Source: a gamma proteobacterium HIMB55
Lineage (GTDB): Bacteria; Pseudomonadota; Gammaproteobacteria; Pseudomonadales; Halieaceae
Length of the DNA: 64,000 nucleotides
Direction of reading: 5' to 3'
NCBI GenBank assembly: GCA_000227505.4
Contig: AGIF02000001.1
Location: forward strand, 1,756,035-1,820,034
In this document: piece after piece, positions 18,991 through 27,107 of the stretch
Layout: each line of letters opens with the position of its first letter
How positions within the stretch are numbered: position 1 is the stretch's first letter
Position numbers and translations under genes: made by a program
The notes under the pieces: model-generated
Databases searched by the model: none
What the model was told of the DNA's origin: nothing
The model's input: the letters and a program-made list of their open reading frames with translations, nothing else

Positions 18991-19533
18991 ATGGACAGTT
19001 TCGATATTACCGCTGATTTCTTCCATCAGCAGATCGCGCAAATCAGTTTGTCCGCAGATTCTGTCGCAGGTATGGCAGAAGCGGCCGCCCCCGTAATAGC
19101 TGGTGCGATGATGGCCGAACGACGAGTCTACTCTATCGGCACTGGTGTCGACGCTCACATCGCGCGTACCTTTTGCCATGCAATTAGAGAAGGTTTGGGT
19201 GCTGAGCGACCCAGCCTCCCCATTACCCCCTTAACGTCAGACGCAGCGGACCCTATCGACGCTGCAGCTCACTGGATTGCGAGGGAAATACGAACACTCG
19301 GACAGCCCGGAGATGTTGCTGTCGTTTGGGGTTCAAACCTGACCGCGAGTGGCGTCGACTCTCTCCACTCAGCCCTGACACAGCGTGAGGTGACTGCATT
19401 CTGGATCGGAGCAACCAGTCCAAGTCATTCGCTACCCTTCTCGGACGCAAATCCCTCTGTGCGATTGGGTCTATGCACTATGACCGCAGTAGCAATGGCA
19501 CGCATTGTCGAGAGCGTCCTCTTCGATCACTAG
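18991..19533 (+). CDS. diaA: SIS-domain protein in the DiaA position, divergent
   Basis: DiaA binds DnaA and promotes its assembly at oriC; this protein sits in the diaA slot after yraN. It has 180 residues from ATG at 18991 (MDSFDITADFF); a GTG five codons upstream lacks a ribosome site. Shared features are ERPSLP and the LGQPGDV block before the second strand. The sugar-binding loops are degenerate: CGNGTSAANAQH of E. coli DiaA is IGTGVDAHIARTF here, and STRGNS is WGSNLTASG. It may keep only a protein-binding role. It converges with sspB, 22 bases away; no dolP lies between them. Confidence 0.78.
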   Translation: MDSFDITADFFHQQIAQISLSADSVAGMAEAAAPVIAGAMMAERRVYSIGTGVDAHIARTFCHAIREGLGAERPSLPITPLTSDAADPIDAAAHWIAREIRTLGQPGDVAVVWGSNLTASGVDSLHSALTQREVTAFWIGATSPSHSLPFSDANPSVRLGLCTMTAVAMARIVESVLFDH

Positions 19534-19555
19534 CTGTGAGTCACCTCGATAAAGA

Positions 19556-19948
19556 TTATTTAACGAGCTTGAGCGAAGGCTTATTACCCGTTCCGGGTGA
19601 GATGGGATCGGGTTCTGGCGGCGTTCTGTCATCAGCTTCGTTTTCATCATCGAAAATCATGCCCTGACCATTTTCTCGTGCGTATATCCCGAGCACGCTG
19701 CTTAAGGGGAGAAACACCTCCATCGGCACGCCACCAAAGCGACCATTGAAAGCGATGACATCGTTTCCCAGGTGTAGGCTCACTACCGCCGTCGGTGAAA
19801 TGTTGAGAACGATTTGCCCTTCATTGACATAGTCTACGGGGACAACAACCCCCTCTACTCCAGCGTCGACAAGCACATGCGGCGTGCAGTTGTTGTCTAC
19901 GATCCAATCGTAAATCGCACGAACCACATAAGGCTTACTGGGCGTCAA
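19556..19948 (-). CDS. sspB: ClpXP adaptor protein SspB
   Basis: Dimeric adaptor that delivers ssrA-tagged proteins to ClpXP. It has 130 residues. The folded substrate-binding domain (about 1-110) has SKPYVVRAIYDWIVDNN and FNGRFGGVPMEVFLPLSSVLGIYA. An acidic, proline-rich linker follows, and the C-terminal tail PSLKLVK matches the XB peptide that docks on ClpX. It is encoded 16 bases downstream of sspA. Confidence 0.96.
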   Translation of the reverse strand: MTPSKPYVVRAIYDWIVDNNCTPHVLVDAGVEGVVVPVDYVNEGQIVLNISPTAVVSLHLGNDVIAFNGRFGGVPMEVFLPLSSVLGIYARENGQGMIFDDENEADDRTPPEPDPISPGTGNKPSLKLVK

Positions 19949-19964
19949 TAGAGGCTCCTCGAAA

Positions 19965-20618
19965 TTAGGCGCGCATTTCCCGCTCTTGGATAGACAAGCT
20001 CTCCTGAAAAGCCTCTCGGCCGAATAAGCTATCCATATACGTGTACAGCGGCTTGGTCTGCTTACTCGCGCGGATATCGACTCCGAGCGCTGGAAGTCGC
20101 CATAAAATCGGTGCTATGCAGCAATCTACGAGCGTGAACTCCTCACTCATAAAGTAAGGCTTTTCAGCAAAGATCGGTGATAACGCGGTCAAGCTGTCAC
20201 CTAAATCTCGACGTGCAACAGCGACATCACCTGCGTTAGATGAATGCAGAATAGTATCGACAAGCGAGCACCAATCGCGCTCCACTCGATACATAAACAA
20301 ACGACTCTCCGCACGAGCGACTGGATAGACTGGTAACAACGGCGGATGCGGGAAACGCTCATCCAGATACTCCATCATGACCTTTGACTCATACAAAATA
20401 AGGTCACGATCAATGAGTGTTGGCATCGTGTTGTAGGGGTTCAAATCACCCAGTTCGGGCACGGGGACTCCGTCTACACCTTCGACCAGATCTACAGAAA
20501 CACCTTTCTCTGCCAACACAATGCGAACACGGTGGCTGTAGTGACTCGTGCTATCTGAGAAAAGGGTCATGGCAGAGCGTTTCGAAACCGCTGCTGCCGC
20601 GTCGTCGGTTACCTTCAT
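19965..20618 (-). CDS. sspA: Stringent starvation protein A
   Basis: GST-fold protein that binds RNA polymerase and changes transcription under starvation and acid stress. It has 217 residues. The N-terminal thioredoxin-like half includes TSHYSHRVRIVLAEKGV, and YESKVMMEYLDERFPHPPLLP joins the helical half. The first residues (AVSKRSAMTLF) resemble E. coli ANKRSVMTLF, and CGGAG lies six bases before the ATG, so the long start is kept. It is downstream of pet genes and upstream of sspB. Confidence 0.96.
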   Translation of the reverse strand: MKVTDDAAAAVSKRSAMTLFSDSTSHYSHRVRIVLAEKGVSVDLVEGVDGVPVPELGDLNPYNTMPTLIDRDLILYESKVMMEYLDERFPHPPLLPVYPVARAESRLFMYRVERDWCSLVDTILHSSNAGDVAVARRDLGDSLTALSPIFAEKPYFMSEEFTLVDCCIAPILWRLPALGVDIRASKQTKPLYTYMDSLFGREAFQESLSIQEREMRA

Positions 20619-20648
20619 GAAGAACTCCGGGCGGGATTTGAATGTAAT

Positions 20649-20673
20649 AAAGGCGGAGCACTGCCCCGCCTTT
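20649..20673 (-). terminator. Terminator-like hairpin after the cytochrome b/c1 gene
   Basis: AAAGGCGG (20649-20656) pairs with CCGCCTTT (20666-20673) around a 9-base loop. On the minus strand the stem ends in CCGCCTTTATTACATT. It lies between the cytochrome stop codon and the sspA ribosome site, so it may end or reduce pet transcription before sspA. Confidence 0.65.
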
Positions 20674-20697
20674 TGTAATTATGCCCTTGCAGGCCTC

Positions 20698-22692
20698 TTA
20701 GTGCACGTCTTTCCAGTATTCGCGGTTCAATGCCCAAGCGATAATGAAGAAGATGGCCAAGAACAGCATCACCTTTTTGCCGATCTCGATGCGTGTTTGC
20801 TTGAACGGCTCGGCAGTGTAGGCCAAGAAATTAACGAGGTCGTACATTGCCCCGTCGAACTCGGCCGTTGTCATAACGCCCGCTGCAGAAACCTCTAAAG
20901 AGTCGCAATGACCTTCAGCGTGATCGCTGTCGGCGTTAACACACTGAGGTAGACCTTGAAGCTCAAGAAGGACGTGAGGCATACCTACGTTTGGATAGAC
21001 CAAGTTGTTTACGCCATAGGGGCGAGAATCGTCTTGGTAAAAAGTGCGTAGGTAGGTGTACAGGTACTCAGGCTTCTTGGCACGCGAGATCAGCGTGAGA
21101 TCGGGTGGCGCAGCACCGAACCAACCTTTTGCGACATCTTTATCCATGCTGATGTCCATCAGCGATCCGATCTTCTGATCGGGATCAAGCAACAGGTGCT
21201 CACGGTACAGATCTTCGGGGATACCCAAGTCCTTCGCTACACGGTTGTGGCGAGAGTACTGGAGCGAGTGGCAGCCCGCACAGTAATTGGCATAAAGCGC
21301 CGCACCGTGCTGTAAAGACGCCTGGTCACTCGCATCCGCTTCGAACTCGTCGCAAGGAATGCTACCGCAGTCGTAGGCTGACTCAGCACCGACTGCCTTG
21401 AGTGGCAACCATGTCAGCACAGCAACAATCGCGAGTGTTGCCACGTTCTTACCAAAGCCCATACCGCCATCCATGGTGATGCGCTCTGGGACTTCCTTGG
21501 TCTTATCCCAAGTCGACCACCAGTACATGCCGAGGAAGAACACGAAGTAGTAGATAGTGCAGATCTGCGCCAACAGCGTTCGGCTCTCGGTAGGTGCCTT
21601 AACACCGAGGACACCGAGAATGATGAAGCTGATAACAAAGCCTAGCAGCATCACGCGGTTGAGCATCCCGCGGTAGCGCCATGAGCGAACTGGATTACGG
21701 TCAATCCAAGGCAGAGCAAAAGGAATAGCAACCGACGCAGCGAAGGCTACGAAGCCCCAGAACTTATCGGGGACGGCACGCAGAACTGAGTAGTACGGCG
21801 TGTAGTACCAAACAGGAGCAATGTGAGCCGGTGTTTTGAGCGCGTTGGCCTCTTCAAAGTTAGCCAACTCCAAGAAATAGCCGCCCATTTCAGGTGCAAA
21901 GAAAATGATGCCGCAGAAGAAGAACAAGAAGACGGCAATGCCCTGAATGTCATGCACCGAGTAGTAGGGGTGGAACTTAATGCCATCTAATGGAATGCCG
22001 TTCTCGTCCTTGTGCTTCTTGATTTCTACGCCGTCAGGGTTGTTCGAACCTACTTCGTGAAGCGCAAGGATGTGCAGTACAACGAGCGCGAGCAACACGA
22101 TAGGCAACGCTACGACGTGCAAGGCAAAGAAGCGGTTTAGAGTAATTCCTGAGAGTAAGTAGTCACCACGGATCCATGTTGTGATGTCTTCACCAACAAC
22201 GGGTATGGCCCCAAACAGCGAAATGATGACCTGTGCACCCCAGTAGGACATTTGCCCCCATGGAAGTACGTATCCCACGAATGCTTCAGCCATAAGGACA
22301 ACGAAGATCAGCATGCCAAAGATCCAAATAAGCTCTCTGGGCTTCTGGTAAGAGCCATACATCATCGCGCGGAACATGTGCATGTACACGACGATGAAGA
22401 AGGCGGAAGCACCGGTCGAGTGCATATACCGCAGCAGCCAGCCGTATTCAACGTCGCGCATGATGTATTCAACGGACGCAAACGCTTCTTCAGCGCTAGG
22501 TGTATAACTCATTGTCAGCCAAATGCCGGTTAGCAGCTGGTTAACAAGTACAAGCAAAGAAAATACGCCAAAGAAGTACCAAAGATTAAAGTTCTTCGGG
22601 GCGTAGTACTTGCCCATGTGAGTGTCCCATGCACGCGTCACGGGTAGTCGCGCGTCAATCCACGAGACCAATCCTGTCAAAGCCTTTTCCAT
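20698..22692 (-). CDS. fbcH: Fused cytochrome b / cytochrome c1 of the bc1 complex
   Basis: One 664-residue reading frame encodes both haem subunits of ubiquinol:cytochrome c reductase. Cytochrome b spans about 1-405; haem ligands are H91/H105 and H192/H207 (14-residue interval in the second pair), and the Qo loop reads PVWY at 293-296. A linker (VPERITMDGGMGFGK) leads into a second signal-like helix at 416-436 ending AVGA, a likely signal peptidase I site. Cytochrome c1 follows with C471-A-G-C-H475, APPDL at 528-532 and a C-terminal anchor at 641-655. Separate petB and petC are usual in this group; a cleaved fusion is known from Bradyrhizobium fbcH. The start abuts the petA stop. Confidence 0.95.
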   Translation of the reverse strand: MEKALTGLVSWIDARLPVTRAWDTHMGKYYAPKNFNLWYFFGVFSLLVLVNQLLTGIWLTMSYTPSAEEAFASVEYIMRDVEYGWLLRYMHSTGASAFFIVVYMHMFRAMMYGSYQKPRELIWIFGMLIFVVLMAEAFVGYVLPWGQMSYWGAQVIISLFGAIPVVGEDITTWIRGDYLLSGITLNRFFALHVVALPIVLLALVVLHILALHEVGSNNPDGVEIKKHKDENGIPLDGIKFHPYYSVHDIQGIAVFLFFFCGIIFFAPEMGGYFLELANFEEANALKTPAHIAPVWYYTPYYSVLRAVPDKFWGFVAFAASVAIPFALPWIDRNPVRSWRYRGMLNRVMLLGFVISFIILGVLGVKAPTESRTLLAQICTIYYFVFFLGMYWWSTWDKTKEVPERITMDGGMGFGKNVATLAIVAVLTWLPLKAVGAESAYDCGSIPCDEFEADASDQASLQHGAALYANYCAGCHSLQYSRHNRVAKDLGIPEDLYREHLLLDPDQKIGSLMDISMDKDVAKGWFGAAPPDLTLISRAKKPEYLYTYLRTFYQDDSRPYGVNNLVYPNVGMPHVLLELQGLPQCVNADSDHAEGHCDSLEVSAAGVMTTAEFDGAMYDLVNFLAYTAEPFKQTRIEIGKKVMLFLAIFFIIAWALNREYWKDVH

Positions 22693-23319
22693 TTACGCAA
22701 CCTCCGTGTCAACGCCAATGACGAGCACGCCATCGCCTTCGAATGAGTAAGGTGGGATCATTAAATTGTCTGCAGCAGGAACGCCCTTGTAGACGCGTCC
22801 CGCCAAGTCGAATTTCGAACCGTGGCATGGGCAGAAGAAACCACCCAACCAGCTGTCACCGCCTAAATCGGCCGCACCCACTTCAGGTCGGAACTTGGGT
22901 GCACAGCCTAGGTGGGTGCACAAACCAACAACCACCAGATACTCTTCGTTGAGAGATCTTGGGGCGCCGCTGATGTAATCGGGCTGATCGGACGTATCGG
23001 AGTTTGGATCCTTGAGGTTGTTATCAAGGCTCGGGAGACCCGCGACCTGTTCAGGCGTTCGTCGGAGCACGTAAACAGGCTTACCGCGCCACTCAACGAC
23101 GACCATTTGCCCAGGCTCGATCTTGCTGATGTCCGCCTTTACCGGCGCGCCAGCCGCCTTCGCCTTTTCTGAGGGATTCCATGACGCCATGAAAGGCACC
23201 GCAACACCAACGACGCCAGCGGCGCTGACGCCCGTTGTAGCCATGGTGAGAAATCGACGTCGTGTTTGGTCTGATGCGCTGCCAGCGTCGGCCGCCTGAC
23301 CTGCCTCAACTTCACTCAT
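22693..23319 (-). CDS. petA: Rieske iron-sulfur subunit of the bc1 complex
   Basis: Carries the [2Fe-2S] cluster that takes an electron from ubiquinol at the Qo site. It has 208 residues. The N-terminus has a twin-arginine motif (TRRRFLTMA) before the membrane helix at about 26-46, consistent with Tat-dependent insertion. Cluster-binding motifs are CTHLGC and CPCHGS, followed by the conserved GxxP-type loop. The cytochrome b/c1 gene starts immediately after its stop, so they are cotranscribed. Confidence 0.98.
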   Translation of the reverse strand: MSEVEAGQAADAGSASDQTRRRFLTMATTGVSAAGVVGVAVPFMASWNPSEKAKAAGAPVKADISKIEPGQMVVVEWRGKPVYVLRRTPEQVAGLPSLDNNLKDPNSDTSDQPDYISGAPRSLNEEYLVVVGLCTHLGCAPKFRPEVGAADLGGDSWLGGFFCPCHGSKFDLAGRVYKGVPAADNLMIPPYSFEGDGVLVIGVDTEVA

Positions 23320-23427
23320 TCGGTTATCTCCGATCTTGGTTATGTTGTCGGCAGCGCTGTGTCACTGCCGTATGTAAATTTATAGCCGCGAGATTTTAAT
23401 CGTCGGTATTACGCACAGCAAGGTGAG

Positions 23428-23447
23428 GCAGGCCATAAATGGCCTGC
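23428..23447. terminator. Hairpin GCAGGCCA/TGGCCTGC between petA and rpsI
   Basis: Perfect 8-bp stem (23428-23435 with 23440-23447) around a TAAA loop. It lies about 50 bases after the rpsI stop on the minus strand, and a second palindrome lies between the two. No U run follows, so rho-independent function is uncertain; it could protect the rplM-rpsI mRNA 3' end. Confidence 0.5.
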
Positions 23448-23472
23448 TAATAGTCAAAATTTGTTCAGTAAC

Positions 23473-23492
23473 GTGACAGCGATCGCTGTCAC
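23473..23492. repeat. 20-bp perfect palindrome just after rpsI
   Basis: GTGACAGCGATCGCTGTCAC is fully self-complementary. It begins eight bases after the rpsI stop codon on the minus strand. It could fold as an 8-bp stem with a GATC loop (transcript end) or be a protein-binding site upstream of petA. Confidence 0.55.
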
Positions 23493-23500
23493 CAGGAAAT

Positions 23501-23893
23501 TTACCGCTTTGAGAACTGCGGACGACGGCGCGCTTTACGCAGACCAACTTTCTTACGCTCGACCTCACGCGCATCACGGGTGACGAAACCTGCGGCGCGG
23601 AGCGTGCCTCGGAGCGACTCATCGTACTCAAGAAGCGCACGAGTAAGACCGTGACGAATCGCACCGGCCTGTCCAAAGCTTCCACCACCAACAACCGTGA
23701 TGTTTGCGTCAAATTTTTCAGCGGTCTCGGTGAGTTCGAGCGGCTGACGGACGATCATTCGAGCAACTTCGCGGCCGAAATATTCGTCAATGCCGCGACC
23801 ATTAATTGTGATTGCGCCGTTACCGCCCTTCAGGAAGACACGTGCTGTTGATGTCTTGCGTCGACCGGTGCCGTAGTACTGTGCAACTGCCAT
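23501..23893 (-). CDS. rpsI: 30S ribosomal protein S9
   Basis: Ribosomal small-subunit head protein whose C-terminal tail reaches the P-site tRNA. It has 130 residues. It begins [21 protein letters not shown], contains [19 protein letters not shown], and ends in the basic tail [12 protein letters not shown]. It lies ten bases after rplM, as in most bacteria. Confidence 0.99.
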   Translation of the reverse strand: MAVAQYYGTGRRKTSTARVFLKGGNGAITINGRGIDEYFGREVARMIVRQPLELTETAEKFDANITVVGGGSFGQAGAIRHGLTRALLEYDESLRGTLRAAGFVTRDAREVERKKVGLRKARRRPQFSKR

Positions 23894-23903
23894 TATCTAA
23901 TCC

Positions 23904-24332
23904 TTAAATTGTCAGCGACTGTGGCTGCTGAGCCGTGTGTGGGTGCGAAGGCCCAGAATAAACTTTCAATTTCTTGAACATGGCGCGACCCAATGGGTTG
24001 CGTGGCAACATGCCCTTCACCGCTCGCTGGAGTACACGCTCGGGTGCACGCTCGATCAGCTTTTCGAAAGTGAATGACTTAAGGCCGCCGGGGTAGCCTG
24101 TGTGGTGGTGATACATCTTGTCAGTCGACTTTGCGCCGGTAACGCGAATTTTTTCGCAGTTTACGACAACGATGTAATCACCCATATCCATGTGAGGGGT
24201 GTACTCAGGCTTATGCTTGCCACGCAGACGATGCGCGATTTCGACCGCCAAACGCCCAAGAGTCATGTTTTCTGCGTCCACAACGTACCAATCGTGGTGT
24301 ACGTCGCCTGCTTTCGCACTATAAGTTTTCAT
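23904..24332 (-). CDS. rplM: 50S ribosomal protein L13
   Basis: Early-assembling large-subunit protein. It has 142 residues from the start [11 protein letters not shown], which matches E. coli MKTFTAKPETV; a start four codons upstream is unlikely. [19 protein letters not shown] and [21 protein letters not shown] are diagnostic. It is the first gene of the rplM-rpsI unit with a good promoter about 40-65 bases upstream. Confidence 0.99.
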   Translation of the reverse strand: MKTYSAKAGDVHHDWYVVDAENMTLGRLAVEIAHRLRGKHKPEYTPHMDMGDYIVVVNCEKIRVTGAKSTDKMYHHHTGYPGGLKSFTFEKLIERAPERVLQRAVKGMLPRNPLGRAMFKKLKVYSGPSHPHTAQQPQSLTI

Positions 24333-24368
24333 GCAATTGCCCACTAGGCCTGAATTAAAGGAGCGCGG

Positions 24369-24397
24369 AGATTACAGGAGCGCGCGCCGCCTTTCAA
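24369..24397 (-). promoter_or_regulatory. Probable sigma70 promoter of rplM-rpsI
   Basis: On the minus strand, TTGAAA (24397-24392) and TAATCT (24374-24369) are separated by 17 bases. Transcription would start near 24362, giving a 5' leader of about 30 bases before the rplM ATG. Confidence 0.7.
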
Positions 24398-24411
24398 TAG
24401 ATTAAACGAGG

Positions 24412-25539
24412 TTAAGGCAGATGTTCTCGACCCAAATATTCCACAGATTGCATTTCGATTAATCGAGACAGCGTACGTTGAAACTCAAAGCTGAGCTTCT
24501 TGCCCGAATAAAGGCTTGCCATCGGACGATTTGCCACGATAGCGACTTTGATATTTCGATCATAAAACTCGTCGATGAGCGTAATAAACCGACGTGCACC
24601 ATCCTCAATGTCAGACGTTAGTTCGGGGACATTATCGATGAGGACAGAGTGATACTCCTTCGCCAGCTGCGTATAATCAGCGGCTGAACGAGGCGCCAAG
24701 CAAAGCTCGGCAAACTCCGCGAGGAGAACACCCTCGGATACCCCCAACGCCTGCATATTGCGCCGGTTAATCACCAACACCTCAGCCTCAGGTTGTCTGC
24801 CGCCACTCAAATCGGAAAAGAGCTTGCGCAGCGGGGAAGCTCTGTCACTCGCAAAAGGCTCGTCGCGTTTCTGGGAATCCTTCCCGCCCTTTTCAAAATA
24901 AAGTTCAGATTGACTGAGCACCCGCAATCGGTAGTCGATCCCGCTGTCAACGTTTAGCACGCGTGTGTTGGCCTCTACGGCCTTGATCGCTGGAATGAAT
25001 CGCGCGCGCTGCAACCCATTCTCATATAAGCCCTCGGGTGCGATATTCGAGGTGGCCACCAAACAGATACCGCGATCAAAAAGCTTTTGCATGAGGCCAC
25101 CAAGCAACATGGCATCACCAATATCACTCACATAAAATTCATCGAAGCACAGTACCGCCGTCTCACTGGCAATGCGGTCCGCAACGATGTCTAGCGGATT
25201 TTTCTCACCCGAGAGCTCAGTGAGGTCTGCATGCACGCGCTGCATGAACCGATTAAAATGCATCCTGCTTTTACGAGTGAAGTCCAATGCCTCGTAAAAA
25301 GAATCCATAAGATAGGTTTTTCCACGACCCACCCCACCCCACATGTAGAGCCCGGTAATCGGTGCAGGTGAGCCCTTACCCAGTAGTTTGGTAAGGAATG
25401 ATTTTTTTTCGGATAAACGCAGATTGAGACGCTCGAAAACATCCTGCAACGCATCGACCGCTTGTGCCTGCGCTTCATCCGGCAAAATGACACCGGCACT
25501 AAGGTCAGATTGATAGCGTTCTTTTGGCGTCAGCGGCAT
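24412..25539 (-). CDS. zapE: Cell division ATPase ZapE (AFG1 family)
   Basis: AAA-type ATPase that associates with the Z-ring late in division. It has 375 residues from the start MPLTPKERYQ; the frame is open for 33 more codons but these lack similarity to the family. Walker A is GGVGRGKT at 68-75, Walker B is LCFDEFYVSDIGDAMLL, and ATSNIAPEGLYENGLQR is the family sensor region. It lies downstream of rplM-rpsI's promoter region in tandem but with its own possible promoter. Confidence 0.94.
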   Translation of the reverse strand: MPLTPKERYQSDLSAGVILPDEAQAQAVDALQDVFERLNLRLSEKKSFLTKLLGKGSPAPITGLYMWGGVGRGKTYLMDSFYEALDFTRKSRMHFNRFMQRVHADLTELSGEKNPLDIVADRIASETAVLCFDEFYVSDIGDAMLLGGLMQKLFDRGICLVATSNIAPEGLYENGLQRARFIPAIKAVEANTRVLNVDSGIDYRLRVLSQSELYFEKGGKDSQKRDEPFASDRASPLRKLFSDLSGGRQPEAEVLVINRRNMQALGVSEGVLLAEFAELCLAPRSAADYTQLAKEYHSVLIDNVPELTSDIEDGARRFITLIDEFYDRNIKVAIVANRPMASLYSGKKLSFEFQRTLSRLIEMQSVEYLGREHLP

Positions 25540-25579
25540 GGGAGTGATTTCTTGCTTTGTGTAAATCGGAGACGGGCGG

Positions 25580-25608
25580 ACTCTATCGCTTGATGATTTA
25601 TACGACAA
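25580..25608 (-). promoter_or_regulatory. Possible zapE promoter
   Basis: On the minus strand, TTGTCG (25608-25603) and TAGAGT (25585-25580) are separated by 17 bases, about 40-70 bases upstream of the zapE ATG. Each hexamer matches the consensus at only four positions. Confidence 0.4.
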
Positions 25609-25708
25609 GAATCGGTTTAGGATGACGACTATTTCCACTAGCTAAGCGCGCAACAACCATGCAACATAACGGCATACAAAAAATGCCAGCGACGGATGGG
25701 GGACAATA

Positions 25709-26167
25709 ATGGAAACGACCGCAACAACCGTGGGTTACTTTCTGTTGGTCGGATTTGCCGTAGGCTTGGCTGCCGGGTGGTGGGCAGCGACTCAGCGAAA
25801 GGACGATAACGACGAGGTCATCAACGAACTTCGCCGTGAGGTAGAGGCCGCCAAAACAGCACATCGCAACTACGAGCAGTCAGTGACCAGCCACTTTGCA
25901 AACACCGCACAGCTATTGCACCGGATGCAGGATGACTACCGCTCTATCTATACACACATTGCCACGGGTGCACAGGAGCTTTGTGATGCGGAAGTTGCAA
26001 GCCAACTCGACGATACGAAACTAGTGGGCAGTGCGTTCGATCTGGCGGATCACTTGGTCGACCCTGCTCAGCCACTCGACTATGCACCCAAGAAGACGCC
26101 TGACGAGACCGGTCAACTGTCTGAAGAGTTTGGGCTGGAAAAAGATTACAAACCAAACGTGGGTTGA
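25709..26167 (+). CDS. zapG: ZapG/YhcB (DUF1043) envelope protein
   Basis: Inner-membrane protein linked to coordination of division and envelope growth. It has 152 residues: an N-terminal membrane helix at about 8-27, a coiled coil at about 35-65 (EVINELRREVEAAKTAHRNY), and the family's conserved end, DYAPKKTPDETGQLSEEFGLEKDY. GGGGGAC lies six bases before the ATG. It is divergent from zapE, the usual neighbour. Confidence 0.92.
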   Translation: METTATTVGYFLLVGFAVGLAAGWWAATQRKDDNDEVINELRREVEAAKTAHRNYEQSVTSHFANTAQLLHRMQDDYRSIYTHIATGAQELCDAEVASQLDDTKLVGSAFDLADHLVDPAQPLDYAPKKTPDETGQLSEEFGLEKDYKPNVG

Positions 26168-26213
26168 GACCTACGCACCCAACCTCAACTCTATTAGCTG
26201 TCAGATTTAAGCC

Positions 26214-26978
26214 TCAAGCGGGGCTGTCGATATCGACAAACTCATGTTCGATATCGAATTTCTCAGCCACCCACCCGCCCAACGCCTTCGCACCAAAACG
26301 CTCTGTAGCGTGATGCCCTGCTGCGATGAACGCGATATTACGTTCGCGAGCAACGTGCACCGTTTGCTCAGATATTTCCCCGGTGATGAATAAGTCCACA
26401 CCTGCGTCGGCCGCATCATCGATGTATCCCTGGCCACCACCCGTGCACCAAGCTACGGACCTGACGGGAGTATCCGCCTCGCCTACCGTCGTAACCGATC
26501 TTCCCAGCGCCTCAGATAAATCCTGACTTACCTCAGCGAGAGCGCGATTCTCTCTATAGCTTCCGGTGAACACGGGATAGCTAGCATCATGCGCTTTGAG
26601 ACTCTCCCAAGATGCGAATTTAAGCACCCTACCCAAGCCGGCGTTATTTCCCAGCGTTGGGTGGTTATCTAATGGCAGGTGATAGGCAAATAAATTGATA
26701 TTTGCACGGATCAGCGCGCTGATACGTCGACCTTTCATTCCCACGAGACACGGATCCTCACCGCGCCAGAAATACCCGTGATGAACGAAAACAGCATCCG
26801 CCTCTAGCGCCACAGCGCGATCAATGAGTGCTTGAGATGCGGTCACTCCTGAAACGAGACGTGATATGACAGCACTGCCCTCAACCTGTAAACCATTTGG
26901 GCAATAATCGTTAAACGCCGCGCTGTTTAACTCTTCATCTAATGCTCGTTTTAACTGATCTCGATCTACAGCCACGCT
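26214..26978 (-). CDS. Nif3-like dinuclear metal-centre protein
   Basis: Member of the NIF3/DUF34 (YbgI-like) family; the biochemical function is not settled. It has 254 residues from GTG at 26978, which has AGAGG eight bases upstream; TTG at 26984 is too close to that site. Metal-binding motifs are VFVHHGYFW (His pair), YHLPLDNHP and the C-terminal AAGHHATERFG. The position beside algW is conserved in pseudomonads. It converges with zapG. Confidence 0.92.
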   Translation of the reverse strand, partial: SVAVDRDQLKRALDEELNSAAFNDYCPNGLQVEGSAVISRLVSGVTASQALIDRAVALEADAVFVHHGYFWRGEDPCLVGMKGRRISALIRANINLFAYHLPLDNHPTLGNNAGLGRVLKFASWESLKAHDASYPVFTGSYRENRALAEVSQDLSEALGRSVTTVGEADTPVRSVAWCTGGGQGYIDDAADAGVDLFITGEISEQTVHVARERNIAFIAAGHHATERFGAKALGGWVAEKFDIEHEFVDIDSPA

Positions 26979-27107
26979 CAACACCTCTTACCCGTTTGGC
27001 ACCCGCTTGTTGTCCGCTTCATTAATCCGCGCGATTCGCTCGACACTGGCCACATTATACGCTGACTTTGATTTACACTAGCCTAGTGACTTTAGGGGGA
27101 TGACTCA

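Noticed and set aside
26220-26260. Two TCGATATCGA palindromes as an operator pair
   Set aside because: They lie in the coding 3' end of the Nif3-like gene and follow from its residue sequence (FDIE and VDID).
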